From an uncultured Acidobacteriota bacterium (GTDB lineage Bacteria > Acidobacteriota > Vicinamibacteria > Fen-336), in contig CADEEV010000011.1 in assembly GCA_902826455.1 (NCBI GenBank), forward strand, positions 53,020-117,019: a stretch of 64,000 nt of DNA, in the 5' to 3' direction. A model generated the notes under the pieces. It made no database searches, had not been told where the DNA came from, and was given only the letters and a program-made list of their open reading frames with translations. Position 1 is the stretch's first letter. Each line of letters starts with the position of its first letter. Positions 17,644 to 26,143 of the stretch are shown piece after piece. The translations under genes and the position numbers were made by a program.

Positions 17644-18309
17644 ATGGCCTCCACTTGCTCCTCCCGAGTGGCGATCCCGGACCTCGTGCGGGTTCCCGGC
17701 GGACGCTTCCTCATGGGCTCCGAGCACGGACGGCCCGACGAGGCGCCGGTACGGACGGCGGAGGTCGCCTCCTTCGCGCTCGGCCGCACCCCCGTGACGC
17801 GCGGCCAGTACGCCCCCTTCCTCGACGCCGGGCGCGCCGAGGCGCCGCCCTGGTGGCGCGATCCGGCCTTCGCGCATCCCGATCAGCCGGTCGTCGGCAT
17901 CACCTGGTTCGAGGCGGCGGAGTACACCGCCTGGCTCGGGCTCGAATCGGGCGCGAGGTTCCGGTTGCCCTCCGAGGCCGAGTGGGAGCGTGCTGCTCGC
18001 GGCGGCCTGGAGTCGCAGGCGAGCCCCTGGGGTGCGGATCTCCCGCTCGGCGAGATTCCCGCCGGGCCGCTCGCCGGACCCTGGCGCATCGGGCGGGGCA
18101 CGCCGAACGGCTTCGGTCTCTACGACATGGGCACGATCGTCCACGAGTGGTGCTCGGATCCGTATCCGGGCGATCCTCCCCGCCGGGCGAGCCGCGGCGG
18201 CTCGTGGCGCCACCGGGTGCGCTGGTCCCCGCCCGCGGCACGGAGCAGCCTGCCGCCGGAGCTGCGTTACGCCGACTACGGCTTCCGAGTCCTCCAGGAG
18301 ATCGCGTGA
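17644..18309 (+). CDS. SUMF1-fold (FGE-sulfatase domain) protein lacking FGE cysteines
   Basis: A 221-residue protein with the formylglycine-generating-enzyme fold: VRVPGGRFLMGS near the N-terminus, PVTRGQYAPFLD, PVVGITWFEAAEYTAWLG, FRLPSEAEWERAARGG, and the C-terminal SRGGSW...YADYGFRVL. In true FGEs two cysteines lie in the last section; here that section has Arg, His and Ser instead, so sulfatase activation is unlikely. Related cysteine-free SUMF1 domains occur in EgtB-like and kinase-linked proteins. It has no signal peptide. The stop overlaps the PilZ gene start as GTGA. Function unknown. Confidence 0.8.
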   Translation: MASTCSSRVAIPDLVRVPGGRFLMGSEHGRPDEAPVRTAEVASFALGRTPVTRGQYAPFLDAGRAEAPPWWRDPAFAHPDQPVVGITWFEAAEYTAWLGLESGARFRLPSEAEWERAARGGLESQASPWGADLPLGEIPAGPLAGPWRIGRGTPNGFGLYDMGTIVHEWCSDPYPGDPPRRASRGGSWRHRVRWSPPAARSSLPPELRYADYGFRVLQEIA

Positions 18310-18647
18310 GCGCCGACAACGCGCCGGCGGGCCTCGACCGGCGCCGCGCCGAGCGCATCCCCGTGCCGCCGCGGGGCGCCGGGGTGTCGGTCGTCGGAGC
18401 GCGGCTGCTCAACATCAGCGGCTACGGGATGATGATCGAGTCCCTCGTGCCTCTCGAGCGCGATTCGCGCATGGACTTCCGCCTCGTGGTCGCGGGGCAG
18501 AAGCTCGACGTCGAAGCGCGCATCGCGGCCTGCAACCTGCTCTCGTCCGGCCGCCGCAAGCACTACGGCGTCGGCTGCGAGTTCACGTCGCTGTCGGACG
18601 CCGCGCGTGAGCAGCTCGTCGCCGCCATCGCGCCGCTGACCCGCTAG
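18306..18647 (+). CDS. PilZ-domain protein
   Basis: A 113-residue single-domain protein. The RRRAERIPV segment near residue 12-20 resembles the RxxxR c-di-GMP-binding motif, and LLNISGYGMMIES corresponds to the D/NxSxxG motif, although Asn replaces the usual Asp. PilZ proteins bind cyclic di-GMP and alter partner proteins. The GTG at 18306 overlaps the SUMF1-fold gene stop as GTGA, so the pair may act together (inference). Confidence 0.82.
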   Translation: MSADNAPAGLDRRRAERIPVPPRGAGVSVVGARLLNISGYGMMIESLVPLERDSRMDFRLVVAGQKLDVEARIAACNLLSSGRRKHYGVGCEFTSLSDAAREQLVAAIAPLTR

Positions 18648-18657
18648 CCGTCAGCGG
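18633..18657. terminator. stem-loop spanning two convergent stop codons
   Basis: An exact 8-bp stem (CCGCTGAC at 18633-18640 with GTCAGCGG at 18650-18657) and a 9-base loop. The PilZ stop is in the loop and the TonB-like gene stop in the right arm. It may serve as a bidirectional terminator; no T-run. Confidence 0.45.
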
Positions 18658-19397
18658 ACGTGGAACTGGATGGTCACGGTCATCTGGACCGCCACGGGCG
18701 TTCCGTTCAGCAGCGTCGGCCGGTACGTCCACTGACGCACGGCGTCGAGGGCCGCCGCGTCGAGCAGCGGGTGGCCTCGCAGCACCGTGGCTTCGGTGAC
18801 GCGGCCGTCGGTGCCGATCACGCACTGCACGATGACCAGCGCTCCCACCCGTGCGAGGCGCGCCACTTCGGGATAGACGGGACGCACGTCGCGCAGCTTC
18901 AGCGGGGGCCGGATGTCGCCGCCGACCGGGAGCGGCCGGCCCGAGCCCGGCCCCGGCGACGGCGAGCCCTCGATGGGACCAACCAAGAAGCCGCCGTCGC
19001 CGCTGCCGTCAGGCTCGGCACCGTCGCAGTTGTGAAGGCAGGGTGCCGGGGCGTCCGCAGTCGGGTCGCCGCTCGCGTTGCCGGTGAGGTCGGGCCGCGG
19101 GCCCGCGTGGCTTTCGGCCGTCTGTCCGGCCGGCGCGGGTGGCACGTTCGAGTGGAGCCGCGGCGGCGTCGGGCGAGCGGGCACCGGATCCTCGACGGGT
19201 CGCGGCGCGACCGCCACAAGCACCGGCGCGGTGAGGGGCGTCATGGGCGGCTGGGGCATCTCGACGGCCACGGGGCGCGCGGCGTACAACGCGGCCGCGC
19301 CGATCACCAGGCCGTGAACCGCGAGGGAGGCGGGAACTGCGCCGACTCCGCGGCGGCGGCGTGTGACGAGGGAATCCGCAAAGAGCGCTCGTGGCAT
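18651..19397 (-). CDS. TonB-family energy transducer
   Basis: A 248-residue protein with an inner-membrane anchor at about 20-42, a Pro-rich periplasmic linker, and a TonB C-terminal domain (PVYPEVARLARVGALVIVQ, then WTYRPTLLNGTPV). TonB links the proton motive force to outer-membrane receptors such as the one at 29031. A pair of cysteines (CLHNC) lies in the linker. No exbB or exbD is nearby. The ATG at 19397 has a clear Shine-Dalgarno (GGAGGTG). Confidence 0.88.
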   Translation of the reverse strand: MPRALFADSLVTRRRRGVGAVPASLAVHGLVIGAAALYAARPVAVEMPQPPMTPLTAPVLVAVAPRPVEDPVPARPTPPRLHSNVPPAPAGQTAESHAGPRPDLTGNASGDPTADAPAPCLHNCDGAEPDGSGDGGFLVGPIEGSPSPGPGSGRPLPVGGDIRPPLKLRDVRPVYPEVARLARVGALVIVQCVIGTDGRVTEATVLRGHPLLDAAALDAVRQWTYRPTLLNGTPVAVQMTVTIQFHVR

Positions 19398-19456
19398 CCT
19401 GCACCTCCCGGAGGGTCCTTACTGCACTTGGACACCTCGCGAGCCCGGGAGATCCG

Positions 19457-20701
19457 TCAGGCGCTGCGAGCGAGAGCGAGGGCAGCCTCGTAAGCCGAGG
19501 CGGCCTGCTCCGGAGCGTGGCGCGCGCGCACGAAGGCGGCGGCCCGCCGGCCCAAGCGGAGCCGGGCTTCGGGCCGCGCAGCGAGCCGCAGCAGGGCCCG
19601 GGTCACGGCGCCCTCCTCGTCGGCGACATCGGCGCGCACGACGGCGTCCTCGGGGATGTCGGCGAGATGCTCGAGATCGGAGATCACCGTCGGGCGGCCC
19701 TGCGCCAGGGCGCGCAGCAGGGCCGCGGAGGTCTCCCGGGCCGTGGGGTAGCGCAGCTGCACCACCACGTCGGCGGCTTCGAGGTGGGCCGGGAGGTCCC
19801 CGAACGGCACGCGGCCCGTGACGACGGTGCGCTCCGCGATCCCCAGCTCCTTCAACGTACGCGCCAGCGCCGCCGGGTCGGGAACCGGCCCGACGAGGAG
19901 CAGCCGCAGGCCCGGCTGACCGATCGCGGCGCGGGCCACGGCGCGCGCCAGCGTCTCGATCCGCTTCTCGCGCGTGAGCAGCCCGAACGCTCCCACCACC
20001 AGGTGCTCGTCCGTGAAGCCCCATCGCTCGCGCAACGCCCGGCATGCGGCAGCGTCGACGGGCGTCGCCACCGCGGGCATCGGCAGGAGCGCCACCCGCG
20101 CGCCCGTCACCTCCTCCGCCACGGCTTCGGCCATGAAGGCGTTGTGGACGCCGGTGACCCGCGAGGCCGCCACGGGCGCCCCGAAGAGCGGGTAGGCAAA
20201 GGGAAGCAGGTCGCCCACGGTTCCGAGCTGGGTCTCGACGATGCGCCGCGCCTGGCTCGGATGGCTCCGGGCCACCTCGGCTTCGTAGGCCGTGAGGTCC
20301 CGCTCGGCGTCGCGGCGCAGGTCGTCGCTCCAGGGCGCCTGGGCGTAGGCCCGCGCCGCGGGGCTCGCCAGGAACGTGCGCGCCCGGGCGTGGTGCAGCA
20401 CGAGATCGTGGAGCACGAGGAGGCCCGGCACCCTCTCCAGGAGCGGGTAGAGGAAATCGTGGTCGCCGCCGTTGCCGAGCTGGTAGACCGCGACGTCGTA
20501 GGGTCGCGCGGAGTGGCGCTCGAGGAACGTGTCGGCGCGATGGATCGGGCAGCTGGCCGGCAGCCGCGCGGGGTCGACGTCCTCCTGGGCATGGAACAAG
20601 TCGATCGAGTGGCGCGGCGCGAGGAGGGCGAGGACCTCGGCCGAGTAGTCGGCGATCCCGGTGGGCGCCGGCGGCAGCGGCGACAGGAACGCGAGCCGCA
20701 A
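19457..20701 (-). CDS. glycosyltransferase, GT4-like
   Basis: A 414-residue GT-B-fold enzyme. The N-terminal FLSPLPPAPTGIADYSAEVLALL is a typical GT4 acceptor-side loop, and the C-terminal half has LTREKRIETLARA, VTGRVPFGDLPAHLEAADVVVQLRYPTARETSAALLRALAQGRPTV, the nucleotide-sugar region. Sugar donor and acceptor are unknown. The start is a TTG at 20701 placed directly after the stop of the methyltransferase gene. The pair resembles the end-modifying genes of polysaccharide clusters. Confidence 0.85.
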   Translation of the reverse strand: MRLAFLSPLPPAPTGIADYSAEVLALLAPRHSIDLFHAQEDVDPARLPASCPIHRADTFLERHSARPYDVAVYQLGNGGDHDFLYPLLERVPGLLVLHDLVLHHARARTFLASPAARAYAQAPWSDDLRRDAERDLTAYEAEVARSHPSQARRIVETQLGTVGDLLPFAYPLFGAPVAASRVTGVHNAFMAEAVAEEVTGARVALLPMPAVATPVDAAACRALRERWGFTDEHLVVGAFGLLTREKRIETLARAVARAAIGQPGLRLLLVGPVPDPAALARTLKELGIAERTVVTGRVPFGDLPAHLEAADVVVQLRYPTARETSAALLRALAQGRPTVISDLEHLADIPEDAVVRADVADEEGAVTRALLRLAARPEARLRLGRRAAAFVRARHAPEQAASAYEAALALARSA

Positions 20702-21982
20702 CTAGCGCCGCGCGAACAGCGCGTACTCCTGCGGCCCGTAGAGCAGGGCGTTGAGGCGCGCGACGTTCTCGTTCAGGGCTCGCGCGGCCGGCTCGGGAAG
20801 CCCGGCGGTCGGCACGGGTTGCAGCTGGCTCGCGGTCTCGACGGGGGCGCGCATCTCGACGCGCACGTCGGAGAAGCCGGCCGCGGCCGTCACGAAGCAC
20901 AGCGTGTCGGGATGCAGCGGGCGCTCGTGGGTCAGGTCCCGGATGTAGACCTCGAGGAAGCCGGTCACGGAGCGGGGGTTCACGGTCTCGAGGACCAGCA
21001 GGCCTCCCGGACGCAGCACCCGGTGCGCTTCCCGCAGCATGGCCTGCAGCACAGCCGGAGGCAGATGCTCGGCCACCTGGGCGGCGAACAGGCCGCCCAG
21101 GCCGCCCGCGGGTTGCGCGCGCAGGTGGACGAGCAGGTCCTCTTCCGTCACCGCGAGGCCCCGTCCGCGGCTGTGGGCCACCATCTGCGCGTTGCTCTCG
21201 ACGCCGCGCGCGTCGATGCCGGCGTCCTTCAGGAGCGCCAGGAATTCGCCGCGGCCGCAGCCCAGGTCGAGGACGGGGGCGGCCTCCCGGAAGCGGGGGA
21301 CGTAGGACGCGAGGCGCTCGCGGATCTCCTCGGGCTCGCCCCGGTAGCGGTTCTCGAAGGCGACGTAGGCCGCGTCGTCCGCTGCATGCGCCGCGGCCTG
21401 GGCCACCGCGGGCGCTGGCGGCTCGGTCGCGAGGCTCGAGCGGATCGCCCGCGTCTCCTCCGAGACGACCTCCAGGCGGTCGCGCAGCGCCAGCAGGCCC
21501 GAGAGCCGCCGGCCCAGGGACTCGAGGCGGCGGTCGAAGGCCTCGAGGATCAGCTCGGCGCGCGTGGTGGCGAGGGCCGTCGCCATGCGATCGCGAGCGT
21601 CGATCACGGGCAGCACGCGCTGGAAGTAGTGGACGAGAGCCGCGGTCAGGTCGGCGACGCGCGCCCGCAGGCCCGCGGTCTCCTCGAGCTGGCCGTTCAG
21701 GACCTGCACCACGGCGGCGTTCCACTGCTCCTGGCGGACCAGGGCGGGCGCCAGGACGTCGAAGATCCCGCGGCGGAACTGGGCCGTGCCGAAGCGGCCC
21801 TCGGGGGGCTCGACGGCCTTCCACAGGGCGTTCATCGCCTCGATCGCGGGCGCCGTCGTCTCGCCGCGCGGCAGCGCCGTGTTGGCGAGGGCGTCGATCG
21901 CGCCCAGCACGTGGGCGTAGGCGGACTCCTCCTCCGCGAGCCGCTTCTTGAGGGCCGCGAGGTCGGGGGAATCGCTCGACAA
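20702..21982 (-). CDS. SAM-dependent methyltransferase with N-terminal helical domain
   Basis: A 426-residue protein. The first 200 residues are mostly helical, probably coiled coil. From about 215 there is a class I methyltransferase: motif I VLDLGCGRGEFLALL, then GVESN, AAQVAEHLPP, and HRVLRPGGLLVLETVNP. Similar two-part enzymes cap O-antigen chains (WbdD-like); that role is inferred from the adjoining glycosyltransferase. The start is a TTG at 21982, 17 bases after the stop of the small upstream gene. It directly abuts the glycosyltransferase start. Confidence 0.82.
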   Translation of the reverse strand: MSSDSPDLAALKKRLAEEESAYAHVLGAIDALANTALPRGETTAPAIEAMNALWKAVEPPEGRFGTAQFRRGIFDVLAPALVRQEQWNAAVVQVLNGQLEETAGLRARVADLTAALVHYFQRVLPVIDARDRMATALATTRAELILEAFDRRLESLGRRLSGLLALRDRLEVVSEETRAIRSSLATEPPAPAVAQAAAHAADDAAYVAFENRYRGEPEEIRERLASYVPRFREAAPVLDLGCGRGEFLALLKDAGIDARGVESNAQMVAHSRGRGLAVTEEDLLVHLRAQPAGGLGGLFAAQVAEHLPPAVLQAMLREAHRVLRPGGLLVLETVNPRSVTGFLEVYIRDLTHERPLHPDTLCFVTAAAGFSDVRVEMRAPVETASQLQPVPTAGLPEPAARALNENVARLNALLYGPQEYALFARR

Positions 21983-21999
21983 GCGCTGTTCGGTGGGCG

Positions 22000-22332
22000 C
22001 TACTGGGCGGCCGCGCGGGCGGCGAGATACGCGAGGACGATCTCGTCGAGGGAGAGGTCCTCGATGACCGTGCGGTCGCTGGCCGGCTCGAAGCGGCCCT
22101 TCTTCACCTCGAGCAGCATGCCCTTGTGCTGGTCTTCCATCAGCTTGGTGATGGAGGCCTCGTCCGAGCGATCCTTCACGAGGTCGCCGTACGGGAGCCG
22201 GCGCGAGCCCAGGATCTCGCCGCCCTTGTAGACGAGCGTCTCGATCAGCGGATTCGCGGTGCCCTTGTCCTCGGTCTGGACGTGATACACCACGCCCCGG
22301 TACTTCACGTCGGTGTTGAAGCCGGTGATCAC
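22000..22332 (-). CDS. small protein of unknown function
   Basis: A 110-residue soluble protein, no membrane segment or signal. It begins with GFNTDVKYRGVVYHVQTEDKG, then alternating strands (IETLVYKGGEILGSRRLPYGDL) and a mostly charged C-terminus ending in an Ala-rich helix. I do not recognise a named family, though it reads like a conserved domain. I chose the GTG at 22332 because a TTGACA-type promoter (22371-22400) lies just upstream; an ATG at 22422 would place the start upstream of that promoter. It is the first gene of an operon with the methyltransferase and glycosyltransferase. Confidence 0.65.
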   Translation of the reverse strand: MITGFNTDVKYRGVVYHVQTEDKGTANPLIETLVYKGGEILGSRRLPYGDLVKDRSDEASITKLMEDQHKGMLLEVKKGRFEPASDRTVIEDLSLDEIVLAYLAARAAAQ

Positions 22333-22370
22333 TGCGCTAGGCCCGAGGACTGCTGCGCCATTCGTGGTGA

Positions 22371-22400
22371 ATTGTCCGGGTGGCCGTCCTCTCGTGTCAA
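22371..22400 (-). promoter_or_regulatory. sigma70-type promoter of small-protein/methyltransferase operon
   Basis: On the minus strand, a perfect TTGACA (22400-22395), 18-bp spacer, GACAAT (22376-22371). Transcription would start near 22364, about 32 bases before the GTG at 22332. Confidence 0.55.
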
Positions 22401-22419
22401 GGAGGCTTCCGGCTTCCGG

Positions 22420-22425
22420 CATAAT
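22420..22425 (+). promoter_or_regulatory. -10 box of microprotein/symporter operon, leaderless type
   Basis: CATAAT, exactly 6 bases before the GTG of the 41-residue protein. Confidence 0.55.
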
Positions 22426-22431
22426 GCCGCC

Positions 22432-22557
22432 GTGAGCGAGCCGCGCGAGGACCCCGTTCCCATCTTCGGCACCTGGCCCCGCATCTACGGGGCCGTGGTG
22501 ATCCTGGCCCTGGTCGTGATGGCGTTCGCGGCGTTCTTCTCGAAGTACCCCTTCTGA
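22432..22557 (+). CDS. 41-residue single-span membrane protein
   Basis: A short gene (GTG start, TGA stop) encoding about 20 polar residues rich in Pro, Glu and Trp (PVPIFGTWPRIYG) followed by one hydrophobic helix and a short charged end, FFSKYPF. It starts 6 bases after a CATAAT box and stops 4 bases before the symporter start, so the two are surely co-transcribed. It may be a small accessory subunit of the symporter, as small partners accompany some SSS-family transporters; this is inferred from position and topology. Confidence 0.7.
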   Translation: MSEPREDPVPIFGTWPRIYGAVVILALVVMAFAAFFSKYPF

Positions 22558-22561
22558 TCCC

Positions 22562-24238
22562 GTGTCTTCCCTCGACTGGACGGTCTTCCTCGTCTACCTG
22601 ATCGGGATCGTCGGCTTCGGTCTCTGGGTGGGGCGCGGCAACCTGCGCATCGATGACTTCTTCCTGGCGGGCCGCGAGATGCGCTGGTGGGCCGTCGGGC
22701 TGTCGGTGATGGCGACCCAGATCAGCGCGATCACGTTCATCGGAACCACGGGGCAGGGCTACAACGACGGGATGCGCTTCCTCGTCATGTACTTCGGCCT
22801 GCCCTTCGCCATGGTGGTCCTGTGCGTGACCGTGGTGCCGTTCTTCTACAGGGCGCGCGTCTTCACGGCGTACGAATACCTCGAGAAGCGATTCGACGGC
22901 CCCACGCGCACCCTCACGAGCCTGTTGTTCCTGTGCTCGCGCGGCCTCTCGGTCGGCGTCACGCTCTACGCGCCGTCCCTGGTGCTCTCCGTCATCCTGG
23001 GCTGGAGCGAGAACGCCACGATCCTGCTCATGGGCGGCACCACGATCGTGTACGTCATGTACGGCGGCAACAAGTCCGTGATCTGGACCGACGTGGTGCA
23101 GATGGGGATCGTCTGGTTCGGCATCCTGCTGTGCCTGGGCATCGCCGTCTCCCACATCTCCGAGAGCTTCGGGATCCGCAACGCCCTGGCCCTCGCCCAG
23201 GCCACGGGCCGTCTCGAGATCATGGACACGAGCCCGAGCCTGTCGAAGCCCTACACGCTGTGGAGCGGGCTCGTCGGCGGCCTGTTCCTGATGCTCTCGT
23301 ACTTCGGCTGCGACCAGAGCCAGGTGCAGCGCTACCTCTCGGGCAGCAGCCTGACCCAGAGCCGGCTCTCGCTGCTGTTCAACGCGTTCCTCAAGGTCCC
23401 GATGCAGTTCCTGATCCTGCTCACGGGCGTGCTGGTGTTCGTCTTCTACCACTTCCAGGCGCCGCCGCTGCTGTGGAACAAGGTCGAGCTCGCGCGTCTC
23501 GAGCGCGGCGCGCCGCCCGAGGATCTCGCGCGCGTGCGCGCGCGCTTCGAGGCCGCCCACGCCGCGCGGCGGACCGCGGCCCAGGCCTTCGGCGCGAGCC
23601 GCAGCCCCGAGGCCACGCAGGCGTACCTGGCGGCCGGCGCCGACCTGACGGCAGCGCGTGGCGAGGTCGTCGCTCTCGTCGAGAAGACCACGGGGAAGAC
23701 GTACGGCGACACCAACTACATCTTCCCGACGTACATCCTGAACGAGCTGCCGAAGGGCTTCGTCGGTCTCGTCATCGCGGTGATCTTCGCCGCCGCCATG
23801 TCGACGCTCTCGGGCGAGTTCAACTCCCTCGCCACCGCGACCATGGTCGACTTCTACAAGCGCTTCGTGAGACGCGACGCCGGCGACGCCCACGACCTGC
23901 TCGCGTCGCGTCTCTTCACGGCCTTCTGGGGCCTGTTCGCCTGCGCGATCGCGCTGCAGGCCGGGCGTCTCGGCAGCGCCATCGAGGTCGTGAACCGCTT
24001 CGGGTCGTTCTTCTACGGCTCGATCCTCGGGGTCTTCGCCCTCGCGATCCTCACGCCGCGGGCCTCGGCGCGCGGCGCCTTCTGGGGGCTCATCCTCGGC
24101 ATGGCCACCGTCGGCGTCGTGGCCGCCACCACGAGCGTGCACTTCCTCTGGTACAACGTCGTGGGGACCGTCGCGGTGCTGGTGTATGGCCTCGCGATCA
24201 CCGCGCTCTGGGGTGTGGCCAAGCCACAGTCGTCGTAG
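22562..24238 (+). CDS. sodium:solute symporter (SSS family)
   Basis: A 558-residue inner-membrane transporter with about 13 hydrophobic segments. The SSS signature region is seen as VGRGNLRIDDFFLAGREMRWWAVGLSVMATQISAITFIGTTG near the N-terminus and GLVIAVIFAAAMSTLSGEFNSLATATMVDFY in the second half. A long hydrophilic insert (residues about 305-385, rich in Arg, Glu and Ala) sits between membrane segments and is unusual in length. It imports an organic solute with Na+; the substrate is unknown. The GTG at 22562 follows the 41-residue gene by 4 bases. Confidence 0.9.
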   Translation: MSSLDWTVFLVYLIGIVGFGLWVGRGNLRIDDFFLAGREMRWWAVGLSVMATQISAITFIGTTGQGYNDGMRFLVMYFGLPFAMVVLCVTVVPFFYRARVFTAYEYLEKRFDGPTRTLTSLLFLCSRGLSVGVTLYAPSLVLSVILGWSENATILLMGGTTIVYVMYGGNKSVIWTDVVQMGIVWFGILLCLGIAVSHISESFGIRNALALAQATGRLEIMDTSPSLSKPYTLWSGLVGGLFLMLSYFGCDQSQVQRYLSGSSLTQSRLSLLFNAFLKVPMQFLILLTGVLVFVFYHFQAPPLLWNKVELARLERGAPPEDLARVRARFEAAHAARRTAAQAFGASRSPEATQAYLAAGADLTAARGEVVALVEKTTGKTYGDTNYIFPTYILNELPKGFVGLVIAVIFAAAMSTLSGEFNSLATATMVDFYKRFVRRDAGDAHDLLASRLFTAFWGLFACAIALQAGRLGSAIEVVNRFGSFFYGSILGVFALAILTPRASARGAFWGLILGMATVGVVAATTSVHFLWYNVVGTVAVLVYGLAITALWGVAKPQSS

Positions 24239-24253
24239 CCCCGCGGACCTTCT

Positions 24254-24277
24254 GCCGGCCGTGCCTCAGCGGCCGGC
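24254..24277. terminator. bidirectional stem-loop between symporter and ada
   Basis: An exact 8-bp stem (GCCGGCCG at 24254-24261 with CGGCCGGC at 24270-24277) and an 8-base loop, between convergent genes and overlapping the ada stop codon. Confidence 0.5.
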
Positions 24278-25324
24278 TTCGCTCGCGAGCAACGCCTTCT
24301 TGCGCTCGACGCCCCAGCGGTACCCCGTGAGAGCCCCCGAGGCGCCCACGGCCCGATGGCAGGGGATCACGACCCCGACGTTGTTGGTCGCGCAGGCGCG
24401 GCCCACCGCGCGGGCGGCGCCGGGCGCGCCGATCGCCTCGGCGATCTCGCCGTAGGTCCGGGTCTCGCCGGCCGGGATCTTCTTGAGGGCCTCGAACACC
24501 CGCCACTGGAAGGCGGTGGCCTGGATGTCCACCGGCACGTCGCGCGCGACCCGGCCCTTGACCCGCGATGCGACCGCCTCCACCCACTCGGAGTGGGCGC
24601 CGGCATCGCGCACCAGCTCGGCCTCCGGATACTCGCGCCGCAGCATCTCGAGGAGCCCGGCGTCCTTGTCGCCGAAGTAGACCGCGGCGACGCCCTGGTC
24701 CGTGGCGGCGACCAGCATGCGTCCCAGGGGCGAGGGCGTGGTGGCCCACGTGAGACGCTGGCCCCTGCCGCCCTTGCGGTACGAGGACGGCGTCATGCCG
24801 AGCCGCTCGCGCGTCGCCGCGTAGGCGCGGCTGCTCGAGCCGTAGCCCGCGTCGTAGATCGCGTCGGTGACGGCGGTCCCGTCCTGCAGCCGGGCCTTCA
24901 GGGTCTCGAGGCGGCGCGCGGCGGCGTACTGCCGCGGCGAGAGCCCCGTCGCCTGCTTGAAGGTGCGCTGCAGATGCCAGGGGCTCACGCCGACGCGCGC
25001 CGCGAGAGCCTCGAGGGAAAGGCTGGCGCCGTCCCCGAGCGCCTGCTTGACCTTCGTCACCATCGCCTTGCGCGCATCCGGGGCGGCGGCGTCCTGGGGC
25101 TTGCAGCGCTTGCAGGCCCGGAAGCCGGCGGCCTGCGCGGCCTCGGGCGCCTTGAAGAAGCGCACGCGATCGCGCCGCGCGCGCTTCGCGGGGCAGGAAG
25201 GACGACAGAAGATGCGTGTCGAGGTCACGGCGAAGACGAACTCGCCGTCGTGGCGCCGGTCGCGCCGCAACACAGCGCTCCAGCGAAGGCCTTCCGCGTC
25301 GCGTCCCATCGATTCAGTCATCAT
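24266..25324 (-). CDS. ada: bifunctional methylphosphotriester / O6-methylguanine-DNA methyltransferase and regulator
   Basis: A 352-residue Ada protein with all three parts. The N-terminal zinc domain has Cys40, Cys44, Cys71 and Cys74, the first of which is the methylphosphotriester acceptor by analogy. An AraC-type helix-turn-helix spans about 90-185. The C-terminal alkyltransferase has the active-site PCHR motif with Cys322. It repairs alkylated DNA and, when methylated, activates its own regulon. An ATG-ATG start lies at 25324/25321; the first is 6 bases after a TATCTT box. Confidence 0.95.
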   Translation of the reverse strand: MMTESMGRDAEGLRWSAVLRRDRRHDGEFVFAVTSTRIFCRPSCPAKRARRDRVRFFKAPEAAQAAGFRACKRCKPQDAAAPDARKAMVTKVKQALGDGASLSLEALAARVGVSPWHLQRTFKQATGLSPRQYAAARRLETLKARLQDGTAVTDAIYDAGYGSSSRAYAATRERLGMTPSSYRKGGRGQRLTWATTPSPLGRMLVAATDQGVAAVYFGDKDAGLLEMLRREYPEAELVRDAGAHSEWVEAVASRVKGRVARDVPVDIQATAFQWRVFEALKKIPAGETRTYGEIAEAIGAPGAARAVGRACATNNVGVVIPCHRAVGASGALTGYRWGVERKKALLASEAGR

Positions 25325-25330
25325 GGACCG

Positions 25331-25336
25331 AAGATA
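25331..25336 (-). promoter_or_regulatory. -10 box of ada, leaderless type
   Basis: TATCTT on the minus strand, 6 bases before the ATG at 25324. Confidence 0.5.
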
Positions 25337-25378
25337 GGCGAGACCGGAAGAAGGCTCTACCGGGTTCTTGCGGTCGAA

Positions 25379-26143
25379 CTAGACCTCTTTGCCCAGCAGG
25401 CCCTGGAGACGGTCGCGGTAGCCGCGCGACAGCGTCAGGCGCGTGCCGTCCCGCAGCACGACCTCGTACTCGCCGTGGAAGAGCGGGTGCAGCTCCTTGA
25501 TCTGGTCGATCTTCACGATCGCGGTGCGGTGGATGCGGATGAAGAGCGCGGGGTCCAGGCGGCTCTCGATCCCCGCCATCGTCTCGCGGAGCAGGTGCGA
25601 CTCGTGGCCCACGTGGAGGTTCACGTAGTTGCCCGAGGACTCCACCCAGTCGATCTCGTCGGAGCGCAGGAAGAACAGGCGACCGGCGTTCTTCACCACG
25701 ATCCGCTCGGCATGGCCCTGGGGCGCCTTGAGGTCGGCGAGCAGGGCGAGGAGCTTCTCGTTGACGCCGCTGTCGCCGTTGCGGGCCCCGACCGCGGCCC
25801 GGGCGCGATCCAGGGCCTTGCGGAAGCGCTCCTCGTCGAAGGGCTTCAGCAGGTAGTCGACGGCGTGGACCTCGAAGGCCTGCAGCGCGTACTGGTCGTA
25901 GGCGGTGACGAAGACCGTCACCGGCATCGAGTCCTCGAGGCTCCTCACGACCCCGAACCCGTCCAGCTCGGGGATCTGGACGTCGAGGAAGACGAGAGCC
26001 GGCCGCTCGCGGCGGATCGTCGTCACGGCTTCGAGGCCGTCGCGGCACTCCGCGATCACCTCGATGTCCGGCTCACGCGACAGGAGACCGCGGATGCGGT
26101 CCCGGGCCAGCGGCTCGTCGTCGACGATCAACGTCCGGATCAT
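25379..26143 (-). CDS. LytTR-family response regulator
   Basis: A 254-residue two-component regulator. The receiver domain has the acidic pair in IVDDEP, the phosphorylated Asp in LVFLDVQIPELDG, the Thr in FVTAYD and Lys in YLLKPF. A LytTR DNA-binding domain follows at about 150-250 (IDWVESSGNYVNLHV, FIRIHRTAIVKIDQI, LSRGYRDRL). The partner kinase is the LytS-like protein 143 bp upstream. An imperfect palindrome at about 26153-26172 lies just before the ATG and could be a control site. Confidence 0.93.
   Translation of the reverse strand: MIRTLIVDDEPLARDRIRGLLSREPDIEVIAECRDGLEAVTTIRRERPALVFLDVQIPELDGFGVVRSLEDSMPVTVFVTAYDQYALQAFEVHAVDYLLKPFDEERFRKALDRARAAVGARNGDSGVNEKLLALLADLKAPQGHAERIVVKNAGRLFFLRSDEIDWVESSGNYVNLHVGHESHLLRETMAGIESRLDPALFIRIHRTAIVKIDQIKELHPLFHGEYEVVLRDGTRLTLSRGYRDRLQGLLGKEV

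Noticed and set aside
22333..22422. ATG at 22422 as start of the 110-residue protein
   Set aside because: It would lie upstream of the TTGACA/GACAAT promoter and within the divergent -10 box; the added residues look non-coding.
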